From IMG/VR virus record IMGVR_UViG_3300036884_000126, positions 1 to 55,580 of that record: 55,580 nt of DNA; one strand, 5' to 3'. The position numbers and the translations under genes were made by a program. This document shows positions 31,796 through 44,154 of the stretch, piece by piece; within the stretch, counting starts at the first letter, position 1, and the number at the start of each line of letters is the position of its first letter. The notes under the pieces are model-generated. The model had not been told where the DNA came from. It saw only the letters and a list, made by a program, of their open reading frames with translations, and searched no databases. This DNA comes from a virus.

Positions 31796-33207
31796 TGCCT
31801 TACGGGTCAGTCAAGGAAGTTCCGGATTACGTGCCGAAGGCCAAGCGCAAGCAATGGCTCGAAGTTTTCAACAGCGCCTATGCAGCGGCGCTTAAGGACG
31901 GCAAAGGAGCGAAGGAGGCGGAAGGGTCGGCCTTTGCTCAAGCGAATGCCGTCGCGGGCCCGAACGCAAAGACAGACAAGGAGACGACCATGAAATCCTT
32001 TTCTAAGTTCATCCCGTTCGCCAAGGTGGACGCGGCGCGCCGCGAGGTATGGGGGATCGTGACGGCCGAAGTGCCGGACAAGGACGATGAGGTCTGTGAT
32101 TATCTCCTCTCGAAACCCTACTACCAGGCCGTCATCGATGAGATGGGCAAGGCGACGGCCGGGGAGAACTATTTTCCCCTGCGCTACATGCACCAGCTTG
32201 AGGCGGTGGGGAAGTGCATCGGCTTCGAGTTCCGCGATGCCGACAAGGAAATCTTCATGGGTTTCAAGGTCGTGGACGACCAGGCATGGCAGAAGGTCGA
32301 GGAGCGGGTGCTCACGGGATTCTCGCACGGCGGCAAGATCGTTGGGATGCACCCCGACCCGAAGTTCGAAGGCTGCAAGCGGTACATTGCAGATCCGTCG
32401 GAAATCTCTCTGGTCGACAACCCCTGTTTGGCGAATGCCCACTTCACGCACATCAAGGCGGACGGCACGGTCGAGCTGTGCAAGTTCCTGCGCGTCGAGT
32501 CCCCTGTGCCAGAAATCACCTTCGCGGCCCTGAGCGAGCAAGTGGAATTGCTGAAGACCCAGATCATCAGCTTGACATCCACCGCGTCGACGGCGTTGGC
32601 CAAGGCCAGGACGAAGCGTGTGGCGGGGGAAGACCTGCCAGCCTCGGCCTTTCTCATCGTGCTCGATCCAGATAAGACCGAGACCTGGAACCTGCCGGTG
32701 AAATTCTCGACCGAGGCCAAATCCAAGAGCCACATCCGAAATGCGCTGGCCCGACTCAATCAGCTTAAGGGCGTGCCCCAGGCGGCGAAGGATGCGGCCT
32801 GGAAAAAGCTGGTGGCCCTGGCCGGCAAGTACGGCATCGACGTGGCCGCGGAGAAGACGAAGCTCGCGGCGATCCAGGCATGGATGCGCAAAGCCGTTCG
32901 GATCCACGTCAACCGGATCGAGCGCACCGTCAAAGGCGGCAACGTCGGTTATGCGCTCGCAACGCTCGACAACGATCTTGGGCGGCTCGCGAAGGGCTTC
33001 ATGCAAGTTTCGCAACTATCACAGATCGTTGAGGAGCTCGCCTATCTGGTTTACAGCACGGCGGGAGAATCCGAGATGGAGGGCGACGACTCGCCGCTGC
33101 CCGGCCTGCTCGCCGACAATGTGGACGCGATCCTCGACACGCTCTTGAGGATGGTCGAGGAAGAGTCCGAAGAGGTGCGGGCCGATCTCAGTGCTCGCGT
33201 GTCCTAA
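31795..33207 (+). CDS. Prohead maturation protease (XkdF-like) with ChaB-like N-terminus
   Basis: The 470-residue protein overlaps the portal stop (TAATG). Residues 1-60 resemble ChaB/putative-regulator domains (DYVPKAKRKQWLEVFNSAYA). The protease domain includes FPLRYMHQLEAVGKCIGFEF, RVLTGFSHGGKIVG and ADPSEISLVDNPCL, the His and Ser surroundings typical of the XkdF/S78 prohead protease families. The C-terminal region has LPASAFLIVLDPDKTETWNL and a helical part. It would cleave scaffold and capsid proteins during head maturation. ATG 31990, behind ACAAGGAGACG, is a strong internal start just before the protease domain. Confidence 0.78.
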   Translation: MPYGSVKEVPDYVPKAKRKQWLEVFNSAYAAALKDGKGAKEAEGSAFAQANAVAGPNAKTDKETTMKSFSKFIPFAKVDAARREVWGIVTAEVPDKDDEVCDYLLSKPYYQAVIDEMGKATAGENYFPLRYMHQLEAVGKCIGFEFRDADKEIFMGFKVVDDQAWQKVEERVLTGFSHGGKIVGMHPDPKFEGCKRYIADPSEISLVDNPCLANAHFTHIKADGTVELCKFLRVESPVPEITFAALSEQVELLKTQIISLTSTASTALAKARTKRVAGEDLPASAFLIVLDPDKTETWNLPVKFSTEAKSKSHIRNALARLNQLKGVPQAAKDAAWKKLVALAGKYGIDVAAEKTKLAAIQAWMRKAVRIHVNRIERTVKGGNVGYALATLDNDLGRLAKGFMQVSQLSQIVEELAYLVYSTAGESEMEGDDSPLPGLLADNVDAILDTLLRMVEEESEEVRADLSARVS

Positions 33208-33268
33208 CCAAGAGCTTTCCCGGTCGCTCATTTCACTGGCCGCCGAACGCGGCAGGAGGCATAGCACA

Positions 33269-33916
33269 ATGTTTAAAACGATCGATGAACTGGCGAAGGC
33301 GTTCAGTGGCCTCGCCTCTCACTTCAAGAAGGCAGCCGCGCACCACAGAGGACTCTCGGTGGCGCACAGTAGTCTGGCGGAGCTTCACAAGGCACACCAT
33401 GAGTTCGCGAAAGCGAAGCATGAGGCCATGGATGACGGCGACGTCAACAAAGCCTACTTCGGCAAGGTCGCAGAGCTTCACAAGGGCAAAGCGGCTCATC
33501 ATGCCGGAGTGGCGGACATGCACAAGGCGCACGCGGAGCATCTCGACACGCTCGGAGACAGCGTGGGCGAGGAGAAGGTCGCGGCCGCGAAGGCGGCGGC
33601 AACTGATCCGGTTGTGAAGGCGGCGGACCCCGTTGCTGGCGCTCCCGGCAGCGTCGAGGACATGGTGAAATCGACGACCACGGGGCTCGTTCACTCGGCG
33701 CTCGAAATGCTCAAGACCGACCCGGCCGTTCAGGACGAGATTCGCAAGATGGTCCTGTCTGGCGTGCGCTCGGCGCTGGGCGACAAGATCGTGCCCGACG
33801 CGGTGCGCGGCATCCTGCCGACGCCGCCCGGCTTGCAACTTATTCCGCGCCCGGGCGGGGCTGAGATCCCTACCACGGGAGTCGACCCCAAGCTGCAGAA
33901 GTTCGTCCAGGTGTAG
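33269..33916 (+). CDS. Putative scaffolding protein
   Basis: The 215-residue protein from ATG 33269, behind GGCAGGAGG, is mostly helical. It has His/Ala-rich amphipathic helices (AHHRGLSVAHSSLAELHKAH), a linker rich in Ala/Val/Pro, and a C-terminal part with a helix and Pro-rich end. It lies between the protease and the capsid gene, the usual slot for the scaffold. No sequence motif defines it; the role is inferred from position and helical composition. Confidence 0.55.
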   Translation: MFKTIDELAKAFSGLASHFKKAAAHHRGLSVAHSSLAELHKAHHEFAKAKHEAMDDGDVNKAYFGKVAELHKGKAAHHAGVADMHKAHAEHLDTLGDSVGEEKVAAAKAAATDPVVKAADPVAGAPGSVEDMVKSTTTGLVHSALEMLKTDPAVQDEIRKMVLSGVRSALGDKIVPDAVRGILPTPPGLQLIPRPGGAEIPTTGVDPKLQKFVQV

Positions 33917-34013
33917 CAGCCCTGGAATCGAGATTGCGCGAGTCGTCTCCGGTCAGCGGCTCGGAACATAAACACCCGGTTGCTCGTCAAATTCAGATCG
34001 GAGAGAGGCGCAC

Positions 34014-35693
34014 ATGAAACTGCAACAAGAGCTATACGCTGCCGCGGCTTATGCGAGCCGCGAGCGGATGGCGAAAGCGCTCGGTACGGACGCGACGCTC
34101 GCCAAGTTGTGCCTTGAAGCCCAAGCCCTGCCGCCCAGAGAGTGGTCGCTCGAAAACGACCTGGTGAAGCGCGCAGGACGCGAGTACATCAAGGCCCTCA
34201 TGAAGGCTGGCGTGACCACCAGCCTGGGATTCAATTTCTATGACCTGCGGGGCCCGGCCTACCTCATCTTCCCCTTGAACACCCCGTTCATCCAGATGAT
34301 CCCGAAGACCGGGAAGGTCAACGCCGGAGTCGGCACGGTCGCCCACTGGAAGGCAACACTCAACCCCAACTCGACGTTCGTCTATGCGGGCGTCAAGGAA
34401 GGGCAGCGCAACGCCACGGCGACTCCCGATGAAGCCGACTACTTCGCCACCTACAAAGAGCTTGGCGAAGAAGGCGGGGAAACCTTCACGGCGCAATGGG
34501 CCGGCGAGGGTTACACCGACAACCTAGCGGATGAGCATTTCCGCAACCTGGCTCGCCTGCGCTTACAGGAAGAGATGATCACGCTGTGGGGCAACGCCGG
34601 ACCGTCCACTATCCTCGGACAAACCACCGGCAACCTGGGCTTCGCGCTCGGGCAGCCCACCACTCCGACCGTGGACACGGGCTCAGCCGCTGGTGGCCTC
34701 GCGACGGGGAGCAACGTCTCCGTGGCCGTGGTCGCTTTGACTGCCATGGGCGTCAACCCGGGCGGGCAGGCTGGCTACAACATCCCGCCGACCGTGGCGC
34801 GCGGCCTTACCGCCTACACCGAGCGGACCAACGCTGACGGAACGAAGATCAACGTTGCCGGCGGAATCTCGGCGATTTCGAACGTCGCCATGGGCACCAC
34901 GAACAGCAGTGGCAGCGTCCTTGCTTCCTTGCCCGCGCAGAAAGGCGCCGTCGCCTATGCGTGGTATTGGGGCGTCAACGCGAACACCACGGTGGACGTC
35001 CTGACGCTGGGCGCCATCACCGCGTGGCCGAACTACACGATCACCGCCAAGGCCACGGGCATTCAGACCGGCAACGCGACCGGCTTCACGGTTGACAACA
35101 GCTACCAGGCGACCGACCTGGACGGCCTGGGTACCTACACGTTCAACAACGGGCTCTGCACCGACATGGGCGGTGGGACGTTCACTCCGGCCGGAAACGG
35201 CCAGGTGCAAGAGGTGGAAGACGATCTGCGCACTCTCTGGGAACTCTACCAGGCGCAACCCGACGCCATCTGGTGCTCGGCTGACGTGCGCGCCGCGCTG
35301 GAATCGGCTGTCATCTACAGCTCGACTGGGACGAACAGCTATATCTTCCAGTACACCAAGGACGCCCAGGGCTCCTTGATGGGCGGCTTCCTCGTGACCA
35401 GCTACAAGTCGAAGTACTCCATCAATCCCGAGGGCGGGGCAGCCATCCCGATCAGGATTCACCCGATGTTTCCTCCGGGAACGATGCTGTACGACATCAA
35501 CACGAACCCGTATCCGCATTCGCGGGTTCCGTCCGTTCGTCAATTCCTGCTGCAGCGCGACTACTACGCCATCGAATGGCCGATCGTCACGCGGCAATGG
35601 ACCTTCGGCACCTACATCCATGAGGTGCTGGCGCATTACATGCCGTGGATCTCGGCTCTGCGCACCGGCATCGGCCCGTTTGTGAAGCCCTAA
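34014..35693 (+). CDS. Major capsid protein with inserted beta domain
   Basis: The 559-residue protein is read as an HK97-fold capsid subunit. The N-terminal part has SLGFNFYDLRGPAYLIFPLN and VAHWKATLNPNSTFVYAGVK. The C-terminal half has QPDAIWCSADVRAALESAV and YYAIEWPIVTRQWTFGTYIH. Residues about 205-385 are Thr/Ala/Gly-rich, with Ig-like strand patterns (AYAWYWGVNANTTVDVLTLG), and form an added surface domain. Position directly after protease and scaffold genes supports the call. The ribosome site GGAGAGAGG precedes ATG 34014. A terminator-like hairpin follows the gene. Confidence 0.8.
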   Translation: MKLQQELYAAAAYASRERMAKALGTDATLAKLCLEAQALPPREWSLENDLVKRAGREYIKALMKAGVTTSLGFNFYDLRGPAYLIFPLNTPFIQMIPKTGKVNAGVGTVAHWKATLNPNSTFVYAGVKEGQRNATATPDEADYFATYKELGEEGGETFTAQWAGEGYTDNLADEHFRNLARLRLQEEMITLWGNAGPSTILGQTTGNLGFALGQPTTPTVDTGSAAGGLATGSNVSVAVVALTAMGVNPGGQAGYNIPPTVARGLTAYTERTNADGTKINVAGGISAISNVAMGTTNSSGSVLASLPAQKGAVAYAWYWGVNANTTVDVLTLGAITAWPNYTITAKATGIQTGNATGFTVDNSYQATDLDGLGTYTFNNGLCTDMGGGTFTPAGNGQVQEVEDDLRTLWELYQAQPDAIWCSADVRAALESAVIYSSTGTNSYIFQYTKDAQGSLMGGFLVTSYKSKYSINPEGGAAIPIRIHPMFPPGTMLYDINTNPYPHSRVPSVRQFLLQRDYYAIEWPIVTRQWTFGTYIHEVLAHYMPWISALRTGIGPFVKP

Positions 35694-35730
35694 TTGACCG
35701 GGCTTCGAAGCGGCGTTTGGTTTGACGGAG

Positions 35731-35756
35731 GGGCGCTCACGGAGAGCGCCCTTCCA
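35731..35756 (+). terminator. Hairpin after the capsid gene
   Basis: GGGCGCTC at 35731-35738 pairs with GAGCGCCC at 35744-35751 around a five-base loop, followed by TTCCA. The uridine run is weak, so it may act as a partial terminator or as an mRNA-stabilising stem that sets capsid expression above that of downstream genes. Confidence 0.45.
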
Positions 35757-35786
35757 AGTCCTTGATATCCTGGCAGGAGGAGTAAG

Positions 35787-39119
<3,333 letters not shown>

Positions 39120-39152
39120 ACGCAAGGAGAAAGGGCAAGCCGGTCATTGCAC

Positions 39153-40133
39153 ATGAAACTCGCTATCTTCTTTCCTCGCAACACCTTTGCAGGCTGGGCC
39201 TCACTCGGAGGCTACACCCAAACACTTCGCCGCATGGGGCATGACGTCACCGAATGTGTCCTGTCCGGCAACCAACCCCACGACATCGTTCCGATGCGCG
39301 CCAAGCTGCCCACCATCGCGCAGCTAGCCGCCTGCGATGCCGTGATTAGCTTTTATCACGAATATACCCAGCCCTGGCTCGCGGCACTTTACGGGTTGGA
39401 AGCCTGGGCGCCGCTGGTCGAGAAGACGATAGCCCGATTTGATGAGTCGATGGACCGAGCCGATCTGAATCTTCCCGGCCGACTCCCGGAGCTACTTGCC
39501 TGGGTGAAGCACTGGTCATTCCCCGCCGCGCAGGACGCCAAGAAGTATGGCGGGCAATGGCAGCCCTTCGGGGCCGACACGACGATGTTTAAACCGCTGG
39601 GCTCTGTCGGGCTAACTGAACAGAAGAAGTACGGCGCCGCCTTCGTCGGGCAGCTTTATGGCCCACGTCTCGAGTACGCGCAGCGGATGGCACAACAGCC
39701 GGACCAAATCACACTCCAATGTGGGCAGGTCGGCGTGCAGGAGCTGGACGGGATGCGCGAGCCGCAATCGACGCATCTGCTCGCCAAGACCTACCGGCAG
39801 ATCAAGGTGTTCTTCTGCCTGCCGCCGCTCTCTCGGCTGGTCGTCGGCAAGGTCTGCGAGGTGATGGCCTGCGGAACGTTCGTCATGTATCCGCGCCTGC
39901 CGGGCGAGGCTGCGGAGAACCTTTCAGTGTTCGAAGATGGCACGCACATCATCTATTACGAGCATGGGTACATCCGGGAGAACGTCAAGCAGATCAAGCG
40001 CTGGCTCGAACATGATGAAGAGCGCGAGTCCATCGCGCAGGCCGGGTGCCGAAAGGTGCGCGAAGAGTTGAGCCTGGAACGCATGCTCGACCAGCTCCTA
40101 ACGCCGGTGGCGCGGCAGATGGTGACGGTATGA
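39153..40133 (+). CDS. Glycosyltransferase, CgeB-like (GT-B type)
   Basis: The 326-residue protein from ATG 39153 begins MKLAIFFPRNTFAGWASLGG, a Rossmann-type GT-B start. The C-terminal half has YRQIKVFFCLPPLSRLVVGK, RLPGEAAENLSVF and EHGYIRENVKQIKRWLEHDE. That layout matches the 'glycosyl transferases group 1, CgeB-like' family known from spore-crust glycosylation. The acceptor is unknown. It is the first gene after the collagen-like protein and is coupled to an FkbM methyltransferase by ATGA. Confidence 0.75.
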   Translation: MKLAIFFPRNTFAGWASLGGYTQTLRRMGHDVTECVLSGNQPHDIVPMRAKLPTIAQLAACDAVISFYHEYTQPWLAALYGLEAWAPLVEKTIARFDESMDRADLNLPGRLPELLAWVKHWSFPAAQDAKKYGGQWQPFGADTTMFKPLGSVGLTEQKKYGAAFVGQLYGPRLEYAQRMAQQPDQITLQCGQVGVQELDGMREPQSTHLLAKTYRQIKVFFCLPPLSRLVVGKVCEVMACGTFVMYPRLPGEAAENLSVFEDGTHIIYYEHGYIRENVKQIKRWLEHDEERESIAQAGCRKVREELSLERMLDQLLTPVARQMVTV

Positions 40134-40849
40134 TCGTCGAGACCAAATACGGGTTCAGCCTGCGCGTGGGTGACGGAAGTTACATCGGCGCGCAGATCAA
40201 GCAGTATGGCGTTTGGGAGCAAGCGGAGACTGAGCGCGTGCGCCAGCTCATCCGCCCAGGAGATCTCACCGTCGATGCCGGGGCGCACGTCGGTTATTAC
40301 TCCTGTCTCATGGCGAAGTGCGGCGCGCGCGTGCTGGCGTTCGAGCCCAACCCGAAACTGCATACCCTGCTGGTCCAGAACTGTCAGGAGTGGCACTGGC
40401 CAAGCGTGGCCGCTCACCAACTTGCGCTTTCAGACGTTGACGGGGAAGCTGATTTCTATTTGCCATCTGGCTACGATGACGGCTTTGGTAGTCTGGGAGC
40501 GGCCGACCGAGACGACCGCAGTCATTCCATCCGGGTGCAGACGCGGCGCTTGGACGGCTTTCTTCCGCTCGGGCGCATCCGCCTGGTCAAGATCGACGTG
40601 GAAGGCGCGGAGGCTTTGGTGATCCGCGGCCTGGGCGCCAGCTTCACCGATGTGGACTATTTCCTCATCGAATGCATCGACCGCGCCCGGCGTCTCGAGC
40701 TGTTGGGCAGTTCGGTGGCGGTCATCAACGCCCTGCTCGCAGGGTTTCGCATTTACGAGTTCGCCGCAAGCGGAGGTTGGAAGCAGGTTTCGGAAGCGCA
40801 CAGCTCAGCCGGCCCGAGCGTACTGTTCGAGAATCCTGTCGTGAAGTGA
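40130..40849 (+). CDS. FkbM-family SAM methyltransferase
   Basis: The 239-residue protein from ATG 40130 contains TVDAGAHVGYYSCLMAKCGA (SAM-binding loop), VLAFEPNPKLHTLL, then RLVKIDVEGAEALVIRGLG, the diagnostic FkbM segment with the conserved D-V-E-G-A-E. FkbM-type enzymes O-methylate hydroxyls, often on sugars or polyketides. Placed among glycosyltransferases, sugar O-methylation is likely. ATGA overlap links it to the CgeB-like gene. Confidence 0.85.
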   Translation: MIVETKYGFSLRVGDGSYIGAQIKQYGVWEQAETERVRQLIRPGDLTVDAGAHVGYYSCLMAKCGARVLAFEPNPKLHTLLVQNCQEWHWPSVAAHQLALSDVDGEADFYLPSGYDDGFGSLGAADRDDRSHSIRVQTRRLDGFLPLGRIRLVKIDVEGAEALVIRGLGASFTDVDYFLIECIDRARRLELLGSSVAVINALLAGFRIYEFAASGGWKQVSEAHSSAGPSVLFENPVVK

Positions 40850-40866
40850 TGAAGGGAGCATAGTTC

Positions 40867-42282
40867 GTGATCTCGATTTTGGCACCAAGCCGCGACCGCC
40901 CCTTGGGACTCTTTCGGATGATCGAGTCTTCCCGCGCCACCGCGCGCAGTCCGATTGAGATTGTTTGCCGCATTGATGATGATGATCCGCAGGCCGGAGC
41001 CTATCACGCCATGCACGTTTCAGGGACGATCGACAAGCTCTTGGTGGGACCGCGCATCGTGATGTCCGATATGTGGAACGTCTGCATGCGGGCGGCTTCC
41101 GGAGACATCCTCATGCTGGCGAGCGACGACGTGGTCATGCGCACGCCCGGCTGGACTCAAGCTGTTGAGGATGCCTTCGCGGCGTCTGCCGACAAGCTCC
41201 TGCTCGTTCACGGAGATGATCTGGCGAAAGACGGCAAATGGTTCCCGACCTTCCCGATCATTCATCGCCGCTGGGTTGAAGCTGTTGGACGCTTCACGGC
41301 GCCCTACTTCTCCTCGGATTATGCGGACACCTGGCTGTATGAGGTCGCAAAGAGCATCGGCCGGCTTCGCTTCCTGCCCTACGTGACCGAACACATGCAT
41401 TGGGCATTTCAGAAGGCGGCCGTGGACCGGACCATGAGCGAGAACATCGCGCGCCGCAGTCGCGACAATCCCGGCCAGACGTTCAAGAAACTGGCGGCCG
41501 AACGAGACCGGGAAGCCGCAGTCCTGCGCGCCTTGATGGTCCAGCCGCGATGGTCGATCCTCGTGTTGACGCAACCGTCCCGGGCGGAGTTCTTGCAGCG
41601 GCTCATGGCCTGTCTGAAGCCACAGATCGAGGCGCATCCAGAGGTCGAGCTTTTCATCCGGTACTTCGATAACGCTCTGTCTCTTGGCGACAACCGGCAA
41701 CGGATGGCGGAAGCGGTCGAGGGGGAATATCAATGTATCGTCGATGATGATGACCTGGTTGCGCCCGATTATGTTGCGCGCATCCTTCCGCTCCTGGATG
41801 GCGTCGATCAAATCAGCTTCCGCCTGCAGCAGTTCACGAACGGGGCGCGGCACATCCCGACGTACATTTCGCTGTGCCACGGAAGATGGTATAACACGGA
41901 CACCGCGGAGTTCCGCGACATCATGCAGGTCTGCCCTCTGCGCCGGGAACTCTCGCTTGCGGTGCCGCGTGAGGGTGGGCCTGGCGAAGATGCTCGCTGG
42001 GCGGCTCACCTCAGAGATATGGGGATCGTCAAGACCGAGCACGTCATCGACGAGGTGATGTACTTCTACTATCTGCGCACGGGCAAAACAGATTCTCCGG
42101 GGACCATCGGGGCTCCCCCCTGGGTGCCCTACAAGCAACGCCGGCCTGAGCCAGCGATGCGGCAGCCGGGGGTACCTATCAGAGCATCCCACTGCTGCCC
42201 GCGCTGCGGCAGCTCATGCGTGGTGCCTTCCAACGCGCAGTTGATTTGCAACCAATGCCTTTATCAAGGAGCGCCTGCCTGA
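40867..42282 (+). CDS. Tandem GT-A glycosyltransferase with C-terminal zinc ribbon
   Basis: The 471-residue protein (GTG 40867) contains two GT2-like halves. The first (about 1-220) begins ISILAPSRDRPLGLFRMIES and has an IDDDDP and LASDDVVM acidic pair. The second (about 227-440) begins RWSILVLTQPSRAEFLQRL with CIVDDDDLVAPDYV as the DXD-type nucleotide-sugar site. A zinc ribbon closes the protein (CCPRCGSS then LICNQC). The second half plus ribbon is closely related to the next gene. It likely acts in the same glycan pathway. Confidence 0.72.
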   Translation: MISILAPSRDRPLGLFRMIESSRATARSPIEIVCRIDDDDPQAGAYHAMHVSGTIDKLLVGPRIVMSDMWNVCMRAASGDILMLASDDVVMRTPGWTQAVEDAFAASADKLLLVHGDDLAKDGKWFPTFPIIHRRWVEAVGRFTAPYFSSDYADTWLYEVAKSIGRLRFLPYVTEHMHWAFQKAAVDRTMSENIARRSRDNPGQTFKKLAAERDREAAVLRALMVQPRWSILVLTQPSRAEFLQRLMACLKPQIEAHPEVELFIRYFDNALSLGDNRQRMAEAVEGEYQCIVDDDDLVAPDYVARILPLLDGVDQISFRLQQFTNGARHIPTYISLCHGRWYNTDTAEFRDIMQVCPLRRELSLAVPREGGPGEDARWAAHLRDMGIVKTEHVIDEVMYFYYLRTGKTDSPGTIGAPPWVPYKQRRPEPAMRQPGVPIRASHCCPRCGSSCVVPSNAQLICNQCLYQGAPA

Positions 42283-43043
42283 TGAGCCCATCTGCCGACC
42301 CTCGTTGGAGCATCCTGATAGCCACTCAGCCGTCGCGCTCGGAATATCTGAAGCGGCTGCTTGGCGTGCTGACGCCGCAAGCCGCCGGCCGCAGCGACGT
42401 GGAAGTCATGGTGCGAACGTCAGACCCGGAGCTTGGCCTGGGCGATAACCGGCAGATCATGAGGGAAGGGGCCCGGGGACTGTACAGCAACTTCGTGGAC
42501 GATGACGATCTGGTTGCCAGCGACTACGTGGGGCGGGTTCTCCCTCTGCTGGACGGCGTGGATTATGTCAGCTATGAGTTTCAAGAGTATTCGGACGGGA
42601 TGCCCCGGCCACCCACCCACGTCTCGCTGCATCATGGGCCATGGCATCAGGACTCCACGGGGCTCTGGCGCGACATCGTTCACTTTTGCCCGGTCAAAAC
42701 CGCCCTGGCGCTGGCGGTTCCGATGTCAGGGGGCTGGGGTGAAGACACGCGCTGGACGAATCAGATGCGGGATCTCGGCATCATCAAGACCGAGCATCAC
42801 ATCGACGCCGCGATTCATTTCCTTTACTACCGGAGCTCGAAGAAGGACGGGGCAAAGGCCAGCGCACCTTATCACCAGAAGAGCGCAGCGCAGGTCTTGG
42901 TGGCTTCTCAAGAGGGCCAGGGTTATGCGACTTCCGGGGTTCTTGTCGGCACGGGAGAAGCGTGCCTGAGCTGCGGGAGTCGGGGAATGCTTGTTCCATC
43001 GAATGGCCGCCTGCATTGCAATCAATGCGGCGCAAATTTCTAG
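42282..43043 (+). CDS. GT-A glycosyltransferase with C-terminal zinc ribbon, paralog of preceding gene
   Basis: The 253-residue protein from ATG 42282 (TGATG overlap) begins PRWSILIATQPSRSEYLKRL and has NFVDDDDLVASDYVGRVLPL with the DDDD acidic site. IIKTEHHIDAAIHFLYY matches the corresponding part of the preceding gene's second half. It ends in CLSCGSRGMLVPSNGRLHCN then QCG, a zinc ribbon. It clearly arose by duplication of, or gave rise to, the second half of the previous gene. Confidence 0.72.
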   Translation: MSPSADPRWSILIATQPSRSEYLKRLLGVLTPQAAGRSDVEVMVRTSDPELGLGDNRQIMREGARGLYSNFVDDDDLVASDYVGRVLPLLDGVDYVSYEFQEYSDGMPRPPTHVSLHHGPWHQDSTGLWRDIVHFCPVKTALALAVPMSGGWGEDTRWTNQMRDLGIIKTEHHIDAAIHFLYYRSSKKDGAKASAPYHQKSAAQVLVASQEGQGYATSGVLVGTGEACLSCGSRGMLVPSNGRLHCNQCGANF

Positions 43044-43053
43044 GGAGGTCGTC

Positions 43054-43272
43054 ATGGCTATAAAGGTTCGCATTAAAGCTGAGAAGGCGGCACCGGTGGT
43101 GGAGCGGCCCGAGTTTGTTCTGGCGAGGTTCCTTAACCGGAACAATGAAGTGCCGAAACCCCCAAATCCGGCCTGGTGCATTCTGGTCAACGGGGCCGTG
43201 GAGTCCGTCTATACGCTCGGCCAGGAGCGGGCGCTGATCGAGCATTACTTTCAGAAAGGGGCCGGGGAATGA
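43054..43272 (+). CDS. Small protein, unknown
   Basis: The 72-residue protein from ATG 43054, behind AGGGAGG, is basic at the N-terminus (MAIKVRIKAEKAAPVV). It ends with a helical segment (TLGQERALIEHYFQKGAGE). It overlaps the next gene by ATGA and sits in the sugar cluster. No family is recognised. Confidence 0.55.
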   Translation: MAIKVRIKAEKAAPVVERPEFVLARFLNRNNEVPKPPNPAWCILVNGAVESVYTLGQERALIEHYFQKGAGE

Positions 43273-44045
43273 GCCTGAAAGACAAATCCTTGAACATCCT
43301 CGTGCCCATGTACGGCGGCATGGGCACGGTGAACTTCTTCGAGTCCTTCACCCGGCTCATCATGATGATGATGCACCACGGGGTGAGGTTCAACTACACG
43401 TTCACTTACAACGAGTCGCTGATCACGCGCGGCCGTAACCGGCTGGTGGATGAGTATCTGAAGAACCACGATGAAACGCATGCGCTGTTCGTGGACGCGG
43501 ACATTGGATTCCAGGCTGAAGATGTTCTGGCGATGCTGGAGATGGACCGCGACATCGTGGCGGCGCCGTGCGCGAAGAAGTCGATCAACTGGGGGCGGAT
43601 CGAGCGGGCGCTGCGTAAGAACGGCCGGCACTTCACGCCGGATGAGATGGCCCGAATCTCCGCGGACTTCGTGTTCAACTACGAGCCGTTTATCGGCCGC
43701 CGCGAGATCAAGCTCGACGAGCTGCAGGAGATGGCGAGCATGGGCACGGGGCTCATGATGATCCGCCGCAACGTGTTCGCGAAGTTTCGCGAGGCTTACC
43801 CCGACCAATGGTACGAGTCGCGCTCCGACCCCAACTCCTTGCCCGGCCCGACGCATGATTTCTTTCAGGTTGGCGTCAACCCGGACACGCATGAATATGA
43901 CAGCGAGGATTATCGCTTTTGCCTTCAGTGCAAGCGAATCGGTTTCAAGGTGTGGATGATCCCCTGGATGCGGACCTCGCACATGGGAACGAACAAGTTC
44001 ATCGCCGACATGCCGGCCGTCGCGGCACTGGCGGGAGATTTGTAG
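43269..44045 (+). CDS. GT-A family glycosyltransferase-like protein
   Basis: The 258-residue protein from ATG 43269 begins LNILVPMYGGMGTVNFFESF and contains ESLITRGRNRLVDEYL, then ALFVDADIGFQAEDVLAML, where DADIGF is the D-x-D nucleotide-sugar site. The rest has VAAPCAKKSINW and a helical C-terminus with RFCLQCKRIGFKVWMIPW. Phage-encoded members of this type are common. It is the last gene of the sugar cluster. Confidence 0.72.
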   Translation: MSLKDKSLNILVPMYGGMGTVNFFESFTRLIMMMMHHGVRFNYTFTYNESLITRGRNRLVDEYLKNHDETHALFVDADIGFQAEDVLAMLEMDRDIVAAPCAKKSINWGRIERALRKNGRHFTPDEMARISADFVFNYEPFIGRREIKLDELQEMASMGTGLMMIRRNVFAKFREAYPDQWYESRSDPNSLPGPTHDFFQVGVNPDTHEYDSEDYRFCLQCKRIGFKVWMIPWMRTSHMGTNKFIADMPAVAALAGDL

Positions 44046-44154
44046 AGGCTTCGGGACACGTCCCTTGACCGGGGGGGGTGATCCAGGAGGGAGGGCGGGG
44101 CGGCCGGCGGCGAGACGACGGTCGTCCCGTAACCCCGAGAGAGGCAGAGATATC

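Noticed and set aside
31807-33015. Long minus-strand open frame of 402 codons
   Set aside because: It is antisense to the well-supported protease gene, has arginine/leucine/histidine-rich antisense composition and no recognisable domain or ribosome site.
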